Of a stretch of 64,000 nucleotides of DNA, positions 35,079 through 48,387 are shown one piece after another. Each line of letters starts with the position of its first letter. Position 1 is the first letter of the stretch. The notes beneath the pieces were generated by a model that saw only the letters and a list, made by a program, of their open reading frames with translations, was not told the origin of the DNA and made no database searches. The position numbers were made by a program, and so were the translations under genes. The DNA comes from Francisella halioticida (GTDB lineage Bacteria; Pseudomonadota; Gammaproteobacteria; Francisellales; Francisellaceae), in the NCBI RefSeq assembly GCF_002211785.1, contig NZ_CP022132.1:682001-746000 (forward strand), read 5' to 3'.

Positions 35079-36527
35079 ATGTTTGATAATCAGACTTTCT
35101 TGTTCTATGACTTAGAGACAAGTGGTATAAATAATTCTTTTGATCAAGTTTTACAATTTGCTGCAATCAGAACAGATTTGGATTTTAATGAAGTTCAAAG
35201 GTTTAATTTTTTTGTTAAATTAAACCCTGATACAACTCCTTCACCGATGGCAACAATTATTCATCATATTTCTATTGCTCAAGCAAATACCGGGATACCT
35301 GAATATGATGCTATTCGAAAGATTCATAAAATAATAAATACTCCAGGTACTATAAGTATCGGCTATAATACTCTTAGTTTTGATGATGAGTTTTTAAGAT
35401 TTGCTTTTTATAAAAATATGTTGCCTCCGTATAGTCATCAGTTTAAAAATAACTGCCATAGAGCTGATTTGTTTCCTATAGTTGCTTGTTATAGTGCCTT
35501 TTTTAAGCAGGGATTAAAATGGCCTAAAGTTCAGGATGATGAAGGCCAAGAAAAAATATCCTTAAAATTAGAAAATTTAAATCAAGAAAATAGTTTTTAT
35601 AGCGGTGGTAGAGCTCATGATGCTATTACAGATGTAATTGTAACTGTAGAACTAGCTAAAAAATTAAAATTATCAAACCCTCAAATGTGGCAATTTTTGT
35701 TGGATAAATTTAGCAAACAAAATGATGAAAATACCTTAGTACAGTTAGATGTTGGTATAGAAATGGAGAGCCTAAAATATAAGCAAGCTATAGCGGTAAG
35801 CGGTATCTTTGGGTCTAAAAATAATTTCATCTCTGCTATATTAGACCTAGGTCAGCATAGGCACTATAAGAATCAAGAAATATTTTTGCGATTAGATGGC
35901 CATCTTTTTAGCGAGTTTATAGAAGAGTATGGCAGTTTAGAGGCTGAGCATTGGCGCTTAACAATAAACAAAAAATGGGGTGATACTCCATTAATTTTAC
36001 CAGCTAAAACTCGTTTTGTTGGTAAACTGCCACAAGAGAGATTAGAGCTTATAAAAGAAAATAAAAAATTTATAAAAAGCAATCCTGAAATTTTTGTTAA
36101 TTTTGTTGATTATGTATTAGAGTATAAATATCCAGAAATTAAAAATATTGATGTGGATGCTGCTATTTATCAGAGTAATTTCATGACCAGTGCTGACGAA
36201 AGAGGTTGTGATAAATTTCATATTTCTCCTATTTATCAAAAAACTCAAATGCTTAATCAATTACCAAGCAAATTTTATGATAGAGCTGTGCGTATAATTG
36301 GGAGGTTAGATTTTTCAAAGCTTCCAGAAAAAGCACAAATGGAGTTTCAGGAATATTTAAATAAGATTGTTAGTTTAGATAATGATGAGTTATTAGTAGA
36401 TCATCGTGGTAAAGTTCGTAAATCTTTACCTGAAATTTACCAAAAAATGCAAGATTTGCGTATAAATCAAGATCTAACTGAAGAACAACAAGGACTACTT
36501 TATGAGTTGGAGGAGTATCTTTTTTAG
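35079..36527 (+). CDS. sbcB: Exodeoxyribonuclease I
   Basis: 482 residues. ExoI degrades single-stranded DNA 3' to 5' and takes part in recombination and mismatch repair. The DEDD exonuclease motifs are at hand: FYDLETSG (Asp and Glu), a middle GYNTLSFDDEFLRFAFY, and GGRAHDAITDVIVTV. The SH3-like and helical C-terminal domains follow. Length matches E. coli ExoI (475). It abuts uvrB with no gap (stop 36527, next ATG 36528), so the two DNA-repair genes are co-transcribed. A degenerate copy of its 5' part lies upstream. Confidence 0.95.
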   Translation: MFDNQTFLFYDLETSGINNSFDQVLQFAAIRTDLDFNEVQRFNFFVKLNPDTTPSPMATIIHHISIAQANTGIPEYDAIRKIHKIINTPGTISIGYNTLSFDDEFLRFAFYKNMLPPYSHQFKNNCHRADLFPIVACYSAFFKQGLKWPKVQDDEGQEKISLKLENLNQENSFYSGGRAHDAITDVIVTVELAKKLKLSNPQMWQFLLDKFSKQNDENTLVQLDVGIEMESLKYKQAIAVSGIFGSKNNFISAILDLGQHRHYKNQEIFLRLDGHLFSEFIEEYGSLEAEHWRLTINKKWGDTPLILPAKTRFVGKLPQERLELIKENKKFIKSNPEIFVNFVDYVLEYKYPEIKNIDVDAAIYQSNFMTSADERGCDKFHISPIYQKTQMLNQLPSKFYDRAVRIIGRLDFSKLPEKAQMEFQEYLNKIVSLDNDELLVDHRGKVRKSLPEIYQKMQDLRINQDLTEEQQGLLYELEEYLF

Positions 36528-38534
36528 ATGAATAAGTTTAATTTGGTGACAAAGTATAGTCCTAATGGAGATCAGCCTAAAGCAATAGAATCTTTGGTTG
36601 CTGGAGTTAATAATGGCTTACAACATCAAGTTCTATTAGGAGTTACTGGCTCTGGTAAAACGTATACAATGGCAAATGTTATTCAACAAACTCAAAAACC
36701 ATGTTTGATTGTTGCTCATAATAAAACTCTAGCAGCGCAACTATATTCTGAGTTTAAGCAGTATTTTCCTGATAATGCAGTTGAGTATTTTGTTTCTTAT
36801 TATGATTATTATCAGCCAGAGGCATATATGGCAGCATCAGATACATATATAGAAAAAGATTCATCTGTAAATGAGCATATTGAGCAAATGAGGTTATCTG
36901 CTACTAAAGCTATTTTGGAGCGTAATGATGTAATTATTATAGCGACAGTTTCTGCTATTTATGGCTTGGGTGACCCTGAGCAATATATGCAAATGCTTTT
37001 GCACCTAAAGGTAGGTGAAGAGCCAGGACTTAAAAAAGCTCAGACAAAATTGATTGAAATGCAATACTCACGTAATGATATGGATTTTAGCCGGGGCAGT
37101 TTTCGTGTCAGAGGTGAGATATTAGATATTTTTCCAGCAGATTCTGAGAAAGATGCAATTAGAGTAGAATTTTTTGATGATGAAATAGAGACAATTAGTC
37201 TAATTGATTCACTAACATCTAAAAAAATTAAGTTGATACATAGAGCAACTATATTTCCGAGTACTCACTATGTTGCATCTAAAGAACGTAAAGGAATAGT
37301 AATAGAGCAAATAAAAGAAGAGTTAAAAGAAAGAGTTAAATATTTTGAAGAAGAGGGCAAGCTTCTTGAAGCTCAGAGAATAGAGCAAAGAACAAAATAT
37401 GATATCGAAATGATTCAAGAACTTGGCTATTGTACTGGTATTGAGAATTATTCAAGACTATTGTCTGGTCGAAATCCAGGTGATCCCCCACCCACATTAA
37501 TAGATTATTTGCCAAAAAATGCTTTAGTTATAGTTGATGAATCTCATGCGACATTACCTCAATTTGGGGGCATGTATAAAGGTGATTTATCGCGTAAATC
37601 AAACCTTGTAAACTATGGTTTTAGATTACTATCTGCTTTAGATAATAGGCCTTTAAAGTTTGATGAATTTGAGAATCTTTTACCTCAGACAGTTTATGTA
37701 TCAGCGACACCAGCAAATTATGAGCTAGATAAGTCTGAAAATATTGTAGAACAAATCATTCGCCCAACAGGATTACTTGATCCAGAGCTTTTTGTACGTC
37801 CGGTTGCCATACAAGTCGAAGATGCTTTGTCAGAGATAAATAAAGCAATTGCGAAAGGAGAAAGGATATTAATTACAACTTTAACCAAGAAAATGGCTGA
37901 AAATCTTACTGAATATTTATCTGAACACGGTGCGAATGTTAGGTATCTACACTCAGATATAGATACAGTTGAGCGCGTTCAAATCATTCATGATTTGCGC
38001 CATGGAGTTTTTGATGTACTTGTAGGGATAAATCTTTTAAGAGAAGGTTTAGATATGCCAGAAGTTGGTGTGCTACTTATATTTGACGCAGATAAGGAAG
38101 GCTTTTTACGCTCTGAGAAATCACTCATACAAACTATAGGTAGGGTTGCAAGAAACCAAAATGGTCGTGCGATTTTATATGCCGATGTAGTTACCAAATC
38201 AATGAAAAAAGCTATGGATGAGACTCTTCGCCGCCGCCAGCTTCAGGATGAATATAATAAAAAACATAATATTACACCTAAAACTATTATTAAAAATATT
38301 GATAATATGCTTGATAGTTCACCAGAGATGCAAAAAAGAGCATATAAAAATAATTTGCGTTTAAAGGTTGATGATGTGGATGTTTCGGCTATACTAGGTA
38401 TGACAGAGGCAAATAAGGTTATAAAAGCTTTGGAAAAACGCATGCGTGTTCATGCAAGAGATCTAGAGTTTGAACAAGCAACCTTAATTAGAGACAAGAT
38501 ATCTGAAATAAAGCAAAAAATTATTAATTTATAA
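36528..38534 (+). CDS. uvrB: UvrABC excision nuclease subunit B
   Basis: 668 residues. UvrB verifies DNA damage and recruits UvrC for incision. Walker A is [12 protein letters not shown]; the beta-hairpin region [12 protein letters not shown], the DEAD-like box [12 protein letters not shown], and helicase motifs [10 protein letters not shown] and QTIGRVARN are present. The C-terminal UVR motif ([20 protein letters not shown]) binds UvrC. Length is typical (E. coli 673). Confidence 0.97.
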   Translation: MNKFNLVTKYSPNGDQPKAIESLVAGVNNGLQHQVLLGVTGSGKTYTMANVIQQTQKPCLIVAHNKTLAAQLYSEFKQYFPDNAVEYFVSYYDYYQPEAYMAASDTYIEKDSSVNEHIEQMRLSATKAILERNDVIIIATVSAIYGLGDPEQYMQMLLHLKVGEEPGLKKAQTKLIEMQYSRNDMDFSRGSFRVRGEILDIFPADSEKDAIRVEFFDDEIETISLIDSLTSKKIKLIHRATIFPSTHYVASKERKGIVIEQIKEELKERVKYFEEEGKLLEAQRIEQRTKYDIEMIQELGYCTGIENYSRLLSGRNPGDPPPTLIDYLPKNALVIVDESHATLPQFGGMYKGDLSRKSNLVNYGFRLLSALDNRPLKFDEFENLLPQTVYVSATPANYELDKSENIVEQIIRPTGLLDPELFVRPVAIQVEDALSEINKAIAKGERILITTLTKKMAENLTEYLSEHGANVRYLHSDIDTVERVQIIHDLRHGVFDVLVGINLLREGLDMPEVGVLLIFDADKEGFLRSEKSLIQTIGRVARNQNGRAILYADVVTKSMKKAMDETLRRRQLQDEYNKKHNITPKTIIKNIDNMLDSSPEMQKRAYKNNLRLKVDDVDVSAILGMTEANKVIKALEKRMRVHARDLEFEQATLIRDKISEIKQKIINL

Positions 38535-38564
38535 TTTTTAAAGACAAGAAGTAATTATTATATT

Positions 38565-39362
38565 ATGGCAGTAGAAAGTAAATTAAAAAAGAATCGGCTT
38601 TTTTTGCGTTTTACTTGGGCAAGGTTAAGAAACTATTTGATCAGGGCAAAAAAAAGTTTATATTCATCAATTATTCTGTGTGGTTTAATTGTTGGTGTTG
38701 ATTTATATTTAGGGAATGTTGAATTTGTAACTCAATCACTACAAATAGGAATTACTTTGGCTGTTATATTATTTGTATTTTTCTTTTTGATAACAAAGGA
38801 TGATAATCCTGTTGATATTATTATCTCTGGTGCAGAAGGTGAAACAGCTGTTTTAGATGAGTTGAAAAATTTGGACAATAGTTTTGTATTATTTAACAGG
38901 GTTATTTTGCCAGATCAAAAATCTACAGTAGGGAATCGAGAGCTAGACTTTATAGTAATATCACGTAAAGGTATATATATTGTTGAAGTAAAAAATAACC
39001 GAGGTTATATCCAAGTTGAAAATATGGCTGAGAGATGGCAAGTTTCAAAAACTTCACAAAATAATAAAATCTATGCAAAAACTATAAAAAATCCAATTAG
39101 ACAAACTTTTGCCCAGAAAAAGGTATTGCAAACTTATCTGTATAAGCAAAGAATTTATATAAAAGGTATACCTGTTATAACTATTGTTATATTTGCAAAT
39201 GACGATGCCCAATTAAGTGAGAATTTTATTGCTGATGATGCAAACCAGGCGGTATTGCCTTTGAAGAGCTTATTGCCTTTTATTAAAGCTAAAGAAGAAT
39301 ATCTCGAGAAAATTCCATCGCGCTCACGTAAGAAAATTATTAGAAAGCTTGAGAAAAAATAA
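38565..39362 (+). CDS. NERD-domain membrane protein
   Basis: 265 residues. Two N-terminal helices (SLYSSIILCGLIVGVDLYLG and IGITLAVILFVFFFLIT) anchor a cytoplasmic NERD (nuclease-related) domain at about residues 90-200: GAEGETAVLDELKNL, then RELDFIVISRKGIYIVEVKN, which supplies the D and ExK of the restriction-endonuclease-like core. Substrate and role are unknown. Its stop shares one base with the murI start (TAATG), so the two are translationally coupled. Confidence 0.85.
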   Translation: MAVESKLKKNRLFLRFTWARLRNYLIRAKKSLYSSIILCGLIVGVDLYLGNVEFVTQSLQIGITLAVILFVFFFLITKDDNPVDIIISGAEGETAVLDELKNLDNSFVLFNRVILPDQKSTVGNRELDFIVISRKGIYIVEVKNNRGYIQVENMAERWQVSKTSQNNKIYAKTIKNPIRQTFAQKKVLQTYLYKQRIYIKGIPVITIVIFANDDAQLSENFIADDANQAVLPLKSLLPFIKAKEEYLEKIPSRSRKKIIRKLEKK

Positions 39363-40156
39363 TGCAAAATAGCAGACCTATAGGCGTCTTTGATTCTGGT
39401 ATAGGTGGGTTAACAGTCGTTAAAAATTTAATGCAAATATTACCGAATGAGAATATTATTTATTTTGGTGATATTGCTAGAATTCCATATGGCACTAAAT
39501 CACGAGCTACTATACAAAAATTTGCTGCTCAAACAGCAAAGTTTCTAATTGAGCAGGAAGTTAAAGCAATAATAATCGCTTGTAATACAATATCAGCTCT
39601 TGCTAAAGATATTGTTCAAGATATTGCTAAAGATATTCCTGTTATAGACGTAATAAGCGCAGGCGTGAGTTTAGTCAAAAATTTGAATAATATAGGTGTT
39701 ATCGCAACACCAGCAACTATAAATAGTAATGCATATGCTTTACAAATACATAAAAATAACCCTTTAGCGGAAGTTTATAGTACATCTTGTGGTTTATTTG
39801 TTTCAATGATAGAAGAGGGCTTTGTAAAGGGTCAAATAGTTGAATTAGTTGCAAAGCAATACCTTGATTATTTTACTGATAAAAATATAGAAGCGTTAAT
39901 TTTAGGTTGTACGCATTATCCAATCATTAAGCAAAGTATATCAAAAATACTGAATGTTGATTTAATAGATCCTTCATTACAAGCTAGCCAAATATTATAC
40001 GATTTACTCGTAGATAAAAAAATCTTAAATACATTTAAAGTTGAGCCAGAATATAGATTTTACGTTACAGATATTCCAGTAAAATTTAAATCAGTTGGAG
40101 AAAGGTTTTTACAAACACAAATGCAATATCTTGAAATAGTTAGTTTGGATTCTTGA
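39362..40156 (+). CDS. murI: Glutamate racemase
   Basis: 264 residues. MurI makes D-glutamate for peptidoglycan. The two catalytic Cys are in IIIACNTISALA and ILGCTHYPII; FDSGIGGLTVVKNL is the N-terminal signature with the catalytic Asp/Ser region, and YFGDIARIPYGTKS follows. Length is typical. It is followed by a 32-bp gap and then the promoter of the thiamine operon. Confidence 0.96.
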   Translation: MQNSRPIGVFDSGIGGLTVVKNLMQILPNENIIYFGDIARIPYGTKSRATIQKFAAQTAKFLIEQEVKAIIIACNTISALAKDIVQDIAKDIPVIDVISAGVSLVKNLNNIGVIATPATINSNAYALQIHKNNPLAEVYSTSCGLFVSMIEEGFVKGQIVELVAKQYLDYFTDKNIEALILGCTHYPIIKQSISKILNVDLIDPSLQASQILYDLLVDKKILNTFKVEPEYRFYVTDIPVKFKSVGERFLQTQMQYLEIVSLDS

Positions 40157-40188
40157 TAGAACTTTTATAATTTTTACTATCTTCTTTC

Positions 40189-40217
40189 TTGACATAGACT
40201 TAAATATCATATTTACT
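40189..40217 (+). promoter_or_regulatory. Promoter of the thiamine operon
   Basis: A perfect TTGACA at 40189-40194 is followed, 17 bp later, by TTTACT at 40212-40217 (four of six matches). Transcription would begin near 40224, just ahead of the TPP riboswitch. Confidence 0.55.
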
Positions 40218-40227
40218 TTATCCGTGA

Positions 40228-40319
40228 CAACACGGGGGCGCGTAGCTTATTAAGCTGTGCTGAGAGGATTTTCCAACCCTTTGAACCTGATCTAGTTAGT
40301 ACTAGTGTAGGAAGTGTAA
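40228..40319 (+). promoter_or_regulatory. TPP riboswitch (THI element)
   Basis: Conserved thi-box features in order: an ACACGGGGGCGC entry, GCTGAGAGGATT in the pyrimidine-sensing arm, then ACCCTTTGAACCTGATCTAG and TAGTGTAGGAAGTGT in the pyrophosphate arm. It sits between the promoter and thiC (ATG 40418 or 40424 region). Thiamine pyrophosphate binding is expected to switch off thiC-thiF. No obvious intrinsic terminator with a T-run follows, so control is probably by hiding the ribosome site (aggag near 40412). Confidence 0.95.
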
Positions 40320-40414
40320 TTTGATTTTTGGGTTGTAACTATTTTTATCGATAGCTATATCCAGTTATATTCTTAATACTCATCTACCTATACTAGTTTG
40401 AATTGAAATAATAG

Positions 40415-43259
<2,845 letters not shown>

Positions 43260-43269
43260 GGGTTAAGTT

Positions 43270-43470
43270 ATGCATATTATTTTCAATCAAAAAAAATTAG
43301 AACTTGAGGATAGTCTAAATATTCATGAGTTACTAAAAGGTCAGAAATTTGAACAGGCATGTTTTGCTGTAATGGTTAATAATAAGTTTGTTGCTAAGAA
43401 TAATTATAAAAATACTTTTTTAAATAATGAAGATACTGTTGTAACTATACAACCAATGCAAGGAGGATAA
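43270..43470 (+). CDS. thiS: Sulfur carrier protein ThiS
   Basis: 66 residues, ubiquitin-like. It ends with the required C-terminal Gly-Gly (TIQPMQGG), which ThiF adenylates and which then carries sulfur as a thiocarboxylate to ThiG. N-terminal MHIIFNQKKLELEDSLNIHE fits the family. Five bases separate it from thiG. Confidence 0.95.
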   Translation: MHIIFNQKKLELEDSLNIHELLKGQKFEQACFAVMVNNKFVAKNNYKNTFLNNEDTVVTIQPMQGG

Positions 43471-43474
43471 TTAA

Positions 43475-44254
43475 ATGCTTGATTTGTACGGTGAAAAGTT
43501 TCATTCAAGATTTATTATTGGTACAGCACTGTATCCAAATTTTGATGTAATGCTTAAATCAATTTGTGCGTCAGAGGCTCAATTACTAACAATATCTTTA
43601 AAAAAATCAGTCACGAATAATAAGCTTCGGAATCAGTTCTGGGATAAGCTAAGCGAGACAGGGTGTAAGTTTTTACCAAATACGGCTGGTTGCAGGAATG
43701 CTAATGAGGCAATTGAAATAGCGGAAGTATCTAGAGAGATATTTGAAACAAATTTTATAAAAGTTGAAGTAATTGGTGATGACTATAATCTTCAGCCAGA
43801 TACTATTGAATTAGTTAAGGCCTGTAGGGAGCTCATAAAAAGAGGTTTTTATGTTTTTCCTTATACTACGGATGATTTAGTAGTTGCTAAATATTTGATA
43901 GATGTCGGATGTAAGGTGTTGATGCCTTGGGCTGCACCAATTGGTAGTGGTAAAGGGCTTGTTAATCCATATGCATTAAAAGTGTTAAGAGAGCGTTTTC
44001 ATGATATTAAGCTAATAGTTGATGCTGGTATAGGTGTTCCGTCTCAGGCATGTGAAGTTATGGAAATGGGCTATGATGGAGTTTTATTAAATAGTGCAGT
44101 TGCTTTGGCAGGAGATCCTATGCTTATGGCTAGTGCATTTAAGCTTGCAATTGAGTCTGGAAGAAAGGCTTTCAAATCAAAAAGAATGATAGAAAGAGAC
44201 TTAGCATCTCCATCAACAAACTTATTCGAAACACCATTTTGGCATCAAAATTGA
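43475..44254 (+). CDS. thiG: Thiazole synthase ThiG
   Basis: 259 residues, TIM barrel. ThiG forms the thiazole phosphate from deoxyxylulose 5-phosphate, ThiS-COSH and iminoglycine. The Schiff-base Lys is in FIKVEVIGD. Further markers: GTALYPNFDVML, LPNTAGCRNANEA, MPWAAPIGSGKGLVNP and VDAGIGVPSQACEVMEMGYD then GVLLNSAVALA. Length is typical. Confidence 0.96.
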   Translation: MLDLYGEKFHSRFIIGTALYPNFDVMLKSICASEAQLLTISLKKSVTNNKLRNQFWDKLSETGCKFLPNTAGCRNANEAIEIAEVSREIFETNFIKVEVIGDDYNLQPDTIELVKACRELIKRGFYVFPYTTDDLVVAKYLIDVGCKVLMPWAAPIGSGKGLVNPYALKVLRERFHDIKLIVDAGIGVPSQACEVMEMGYDGVLLNSAVALAGDPMLMASAFKLAIESGRKAFKSKRMIERDLASPSTNLFETPFWHQN

Positions 44255-44263
44255 GAAGGTTTT

Positions 44264-45727
44264 ATGAAAAATACTCTATTGACTATAGGTGGATCAGATA
44301 GTTCATCTGGGGCTGGTATACAGGCGGATATTAAGACTGCTAAAAATATTGGGGTTCATGCAAGCACAGTTATTAGTTGTGTTACAGCACAGAACTCAGA
44401 AACAGTGCTAGATATTGAAAATGTAAGTATAAATATTTTCAAAAAACAACTACAGGCAGTAGTTAGCGATTTTAATATTAAAGTTATTAAAACATCATTA
44501 TTAGTATCTATTGAGCAAATTGATGTGATAGTTGATTTATTGTCAACTTTACAAGGTGTCATCTATATTTGTGATCCAGTAATGATTTCAACAACGGGGA
44601 AATCTTTAGTATCAAAAGAAGTTATAGAGTATGCTAGAGTGAAACTATATCCTCTAGCGGATATTTTAACTCCAAACTTAGATGAAGCAAAACTATTACT
44701 TGATCATAATATTAATAATTTTAGCTTAAGTAATGCTGCTCAAGCTATACAAGAAAAATATCTTTGTGAAAGTATACTTCTTAAGGGAGGTCATAATTTA
44801 GAGAAAAGTATTTGTACAGATTTTTATTATAGTAATAAAAAAAATGGTTATAGTTTAGTTTCAGTAAAATATAAAAGAGACATTAAAATCAGAGGTACGG
44901 GTTGTACATTATCAAGTGCAATTGCAAGTTTTTTAGTATTAGAATTTGATATTAACAATTCTATTGTTATGGCAAAATCATATATTACTAATGCAATCAA
45001 AAACTCCCAGAAACTTACTACAGGTGCCAGTTATTTAGCAACAATAAATCTCTTAAGTTTTGATAAGGATTTTCCTAGAGTATTTTTTGATAAAATCTTT
45101 TCTAATTTAGAGTTTAGATCTATCTCTAAAATTGGTTTTTATCCAATAATTGATGATGCTAATAAGATTCCTCATTTAGTAAATCTTGGAGTAAAAACTA
45201 TTCAGTTAAGAATTAAATCAAAAGATATTTCTTATGTTGAAAGACATATTATAAGAGCTATTAAATATCAAAATAAATATAGACTACAGCTTTTTATAAA
45301 TGACTATTATGAGCTTGCAATTAAGCATAATGCTTTTGGTATACATTTAGGTCATGAAGATTTACTCAAGCTATTTAAATTTAGTAAAAAAACTTTATTT
45401 AAAATTAGTGATTCAAATATTGCCTTAGGGTTAAGTACACATGACTACTATGAATTAGCTATAGCATTAGCTATTAAACCTAGTTATATTGCTTTAGGAC
45501 CTATATATGCTACGACAACAAAAGAGATGAAATTTGAACCTCAAGGATTAAATAAAATCCACCAATGGTTAGAAATACTAGATTTACCATTAGTTGTAAT
45601 CGGAGGTATAAAGAAAAAACATATAAAAGCCATAAAAAATATAGGCGCTGATGGAATTGCTGTTGTCAGCTTAGTTGACGAAATTTTAGATAGCGAACTA
45701 GAAGCTATAGTTAAGTTTTTAGGATAA
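44264..45727 (+). CDS. thiDE: Fused HMP-P kinase / thiamine-phosphate synthase (ThiD-ThiE)
   Basis: 487 residues combining two steps. Residues 1-260 are ThiD (HMP/HMP-P kinase): GGSDSSSGAGIQADIKT at the start, CDPVMISTTGKSL, TPNLDEAKLL and GTGCTLSSAIASF. Residues 285-487 are ThiE, joining HMP-PP and thiazole phosphate: FYPIIDD, LFINDYYELAI, FGIHLGHEDL, LGPIYATTTKE and VVIGGIKKKHIK. The frame is continuous, so this is a natural fusion, as also seen in other bacteria and plants. It is between thiG and thiF with short gaps. Confidence 0.94.
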   Translation: MKNTLLTIGGSDSSSGAGIQADIKTAKNIGVHASTVISCVTAQNSETVLDIENVSINIFKKQLQAVVSDFNIKVIKTSLLVSIEQIDVIVDLLSTLQGVIYICDPVMISTTGKSLVSKEVIEYARVKLYPLADILTPNLDEAKLLLDHNINNFSLSNAAQAIQEKYLCESILLKGGHNLEKSICTDFYYSNKKNGYSLVSVKYKRDIKIRGTGCTLSSAIASFLVLEFDINNSIVMAKSYITNAIKNSQKLTTGASYLATINLLSFDKDFPRVFFDKIFSNLEFRSISKIGFYPIIDDANKIPHLVNLGVKTIQLRIKSKDISYVERHIIRAIKYQNKYRLQLFINDYYELAIKHNAFGIHLGHEDLLKLFKFSKKTLFKISDSNIALGLSTHDYYELAIALAIKPSYIALGPIYATTTKEMKFEPQGLNKIHQWLEILDLPLVVIGGIKKKHIKAIKNIGADGIAVVSLVDEILDSELEAIVKFLG

Positions 45728-45731
45728 AAAT

Positions 45732-46490
45732 ATGAATTTAGATCAAGAATTATCGCAACAAGAATATGATTACTACACGAGACAACTAATGCTAAAAGAT
45801 TTTGGTGTTAGGAGTCAAGTTATGTTAAAAAAGTCATCTGTTTTACTTATAGGTGTAGGAGGTGTGGGATCTCCTGTGGCTACTTATTTTACTGGTTTAG
45901 GTCTAGGTTCACTAACAATAGTTGATGATGATATTGTCAGTTTTTCTAATCTACATAGGCAAGTACTATTTGATATTGATAGTATAGGTAAGCCTAAAGC
46001 TATTGTAGCTAAAAATAAGCTTAAGAAATTGAATCCTTATATACAAATAGACATTGTTACAGATAGATTAACATTAGAAAATGTATCTAATTTCGATATT
46101 AATAAATTTGATCTAATTATAGATACAAGTGATAATTTTGAAACTAAAGTTTTAACAAATAAGCTCTCTATTGAGCATGGAGTTACTCTTTTATCTGGAG
46201 GTGTTTCAGGTTTTGCTTTTCAAGCAGGAATCTTTAATATAAACAATAGTTCGGCATGTCTAAAATGCTTATACCCAAATATGTATAAACTTAGAAATAA
46301 TAACAAATTAGGGGTGATAGGCATAATAGCAGGATTAGAGGGAATGATATTAGTGAATATTGGAGTTAATTTTCTATTAGATAAAACAAAATATTCAGAT
46401 TCTATCCTATATACCTATGATTTAGCAAATATAGAATTAAAAAAGTATAACTTATTTAAAAATGAAGATTGTGATTCATGTCTTTCGTAA
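45732..46490 (+). CDS. thiF: ThiS adenylyltransferase ThiF
   Basis: 252 residues, E1-like. ThiF activates the ThiS C-terminus with ATP. The nucleotide-binding loop is LLIGVGGVGSPVATYF, the Arg of SNLHRQVLFD contacts ATP, and zinc-binding Cys pairs are CLKCLYPN and CDSC at the C-terminus. It may also serve molybdopterin synthesis (MoeB activity), but its place in the thi operon argues for ThiF. Last gene of the operon; 95 bp before a broken MFS gene. Confidence 0.95.
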   Translation: MNLDQELSQQEYDYYTRQLMLKDFGVRSQVMLKKSSVLLIGVGGVGSPVATYFTGLGLGSLTIVDDDIVSFSNLHRQVLFDIDSIGKPKAIVAKNKLKKLNPYIQIDIVTDRLTLENVSNFDINKFDLIIDTSDNFETKVLTNKLSIEHGVTLLSGGVSGFAFQAGIFNINNSSACLKCLYPNMYKLRNNNKLGVIGIIAGLEGMILVNIGVNFLLDKTKYSDSILYTYDLANIELKKYNLFKNEDCDSCLS

Positions 46491-46585
46491 GAGCTTCTAA
46501 ATTAAATAAAAACCTTGTATGATATTTTGAATACTAAATTAATAAATTACAAAAAAATTACAATAAAGATAGTAGGAATGTAATT

Positions 46586-47831
46586 TTGTTAGATGGTATA
46601 GGAGCTATTTTAGAGTTTTATGATTTTGTTTTGTATATGATTTTTTCTAAAGAAATATCAGCAACTTTCTTTGCAGAAATTACTAGCCCAACAATAAAAT
46701 CTTTTTTGACAATACTAATATTTTCAATAGCATATTTAGTGAGGCCTTTTGCAGGAACTATTCTTGGTATTGTTGGAGATTTGATAGGGCGAAGAAGATT
46801 ACTATTATTTACAATATTACTCATGGGTAGCTGCTCACTATGTATGGTCTTAATGCCAGGATATGCTCAGTGGGGCTTATTTGCAAGCTTTGCTTTTGTG
46901 TTATTACGAATATTACAAGGAATAGCTTTGGGTGGCGAACTACCTGGTGCATATGTGATAGTGTATGAATCTGTAAAAGGAAAGATAGGCTTTGCTACTG
47001 CAATATTATTTACATTTGTAACAGGAGGATTCTTATTTTCTGATTTTGTTGGATTTGCATTAGAGTATGTTTTTGGTACTTATGCTTGGAGAGTGGGTTT
47101 TATAATAGGTGGTTTATTAGGTTTTGTAGGGTATTATGTGCGTAGAAACCTCCATGAGACTCCAGAGTTTGAAAACATTGATAATAAAAAGAGACATTCT
47201 TTTAGTTCTTTAGTATCTATCTATGGGGCGAATCTATTCGCTGGGATATGTATAGTTATTATAGTAGCTTTTGGTGGGGTAATGTTAACTTTATATATGC
47301 ATAGATTTGTTGAAAGTATTCTAGTTAATTATAATTCTGGACAGATTTCTCTAATTCTGACACCTAGTGTTTTAATTCTTACTTGTTTTACTTTTATCTT
47401 TGGCTATTTGTCAGATAAGATTGGCATCGCTAAAATGTTTGTAATAGAAGCTGAACTTATTGTTATCAGCTCTTTGCCAATATTTTATTTGATGAGCTGT
47501 TTTGGTACAGTTTTTTATATTGTTGTGGCTTCAATTATTATTATGCTATTTTATGCATTGATAGCAGCTAGTTTCATATTTCTACTATGCGATTTTTTCC
47601 CTACAGATGTAAGATTATCAGGAGTTGGGCTAAGTTATAATTTAGCTTTTGCAGTAGTTGGAGGGGGCGCCATTAATAAGTACAACTATTATTGCAGTGA
47701 CTCAATATCACTTCTTAGGTCCTGCATTAGTTGGTATAGTTTGTGGTTTAGTAGGCTTAATAGGAGTCTTTATTTATTTTAAAAAAGGCGGATATTATAA
47801 GAGTAATAAAGAGATGATAGTTAAACTATAG
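46586..47831 (+). pseudogene. MFS transporter (MHS type), frameshifted near the 3' end
   Basis: A 12-helix permease of the ProP/KgtP-like MHS group: LEFYDFVLYM in helix 1, GDLIGRRRLL, LLRILQGIALGGELPGAYV. The start is TTG at 46586 with a ribosome site (agtagga) 8 bases before it; the ATG at 46578 is out of frame. An extra G in the G5 run at 47663-47667 ends the frame early at 47782. Removing one G restores APLISTTIIAVTQYHFLGPA and a good last helix up to the TAG at 47829-47831. The broken version loses about the last 55 residues, which include helices 11-12. It may be a sequencing artefact or true decay. Confidence 0.85.
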
Positions 47832-47836
47832 TCTAT

Positions 47837-48370
47837 TTATAGTGTTTTGTGATAAACATTAAAATCACATTCTACAGCTAAAAGATGGTAGCTATCTGGA
47901 AATAAGTCTGCAAATAGCTCTATACAGTAATGTTTATATCCACATTTCGTATACCATTTTTTTAGTTTTTCTTTACTTTGACTTGTGTGGTGCTTTGGAG
48001 TGAGTAGCTCAAGTCGCATTATTTTAAAGTTGTTATCTCTAGCCCAGTTTTCAGCAGCAGTAACAAGCTTATTACCAAGTCCAAATCCTCTATAGTTTAA
48101 GTCTGTAGCTAACATTCCAAATTCAGCAATATTCTGTGAAAACTTTATAACTTTTATAGATCCAAGAATTAGATCATCACTTTTTACAATAATTATTTTA
48201 TTCTGTTTAATTAGATCTTTTAACTCATCAGGGGATACTCTTTGTGCAGATTCAATCCATAAATCATTTTCAGCAATTTTATAGGCACTGTTAATTATTT
48301 TTTGAATATTTTTAATATCCTTGATAGTTAATTTATCAATCTTAGCAAAACTAGTTTTAAATTTATCCAT
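47837..48370 (-). CDS. GNAT-family N-acetyltransferase
   Basis: 177 residues. The acetyl-CoA loop is YRGFGLGNKLVTAAENWARD (about residues 92-111), preceded by the usual strand EFGMLATDLN. The target is unknown; relatives act on amino acids, polyamines or antibiotics. IS-B copy 1 begins 17 bp upstream of the start codon and in the same orientation, so the native promoter was probably removed and any expression would come from the IS. It is convergent with the broken MFS gene, 5 bp from its reconstructed stop. Confidence 0.85.
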   Translation of the reverse strand: MDKFKTSFAKIDKLTIKDIKNIQKIINSAYKIAENDLWIESAQRVSPDELKDLIKQNKIIIVKSDDLILGSIKVIKFSQNIAEFGMLATDLNYRGFGLGNKLVTAAENWARDNNFKIMRLELLTPKHHTSQSKEKLKKWYTKCGYKHYCIELFADLFPDSYHLLAVECDFNVYHKTL

Positions 48371-48387
48371 ATGACAAGTGCTTTGTA

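Noticed and set aside
46578-46590. ATG at 46578 as the start of the MFS gene
   Set aside because: It is out of frame and stops at the next codon; the in-frame TTG at 46586 has a good ribosome site.
47825-47847. ACTATA/TATAGT stem followed by GTTTT as a terminator
   Set aside because: Only six A/T pairs; too weak to call in such AT-rich DNA.
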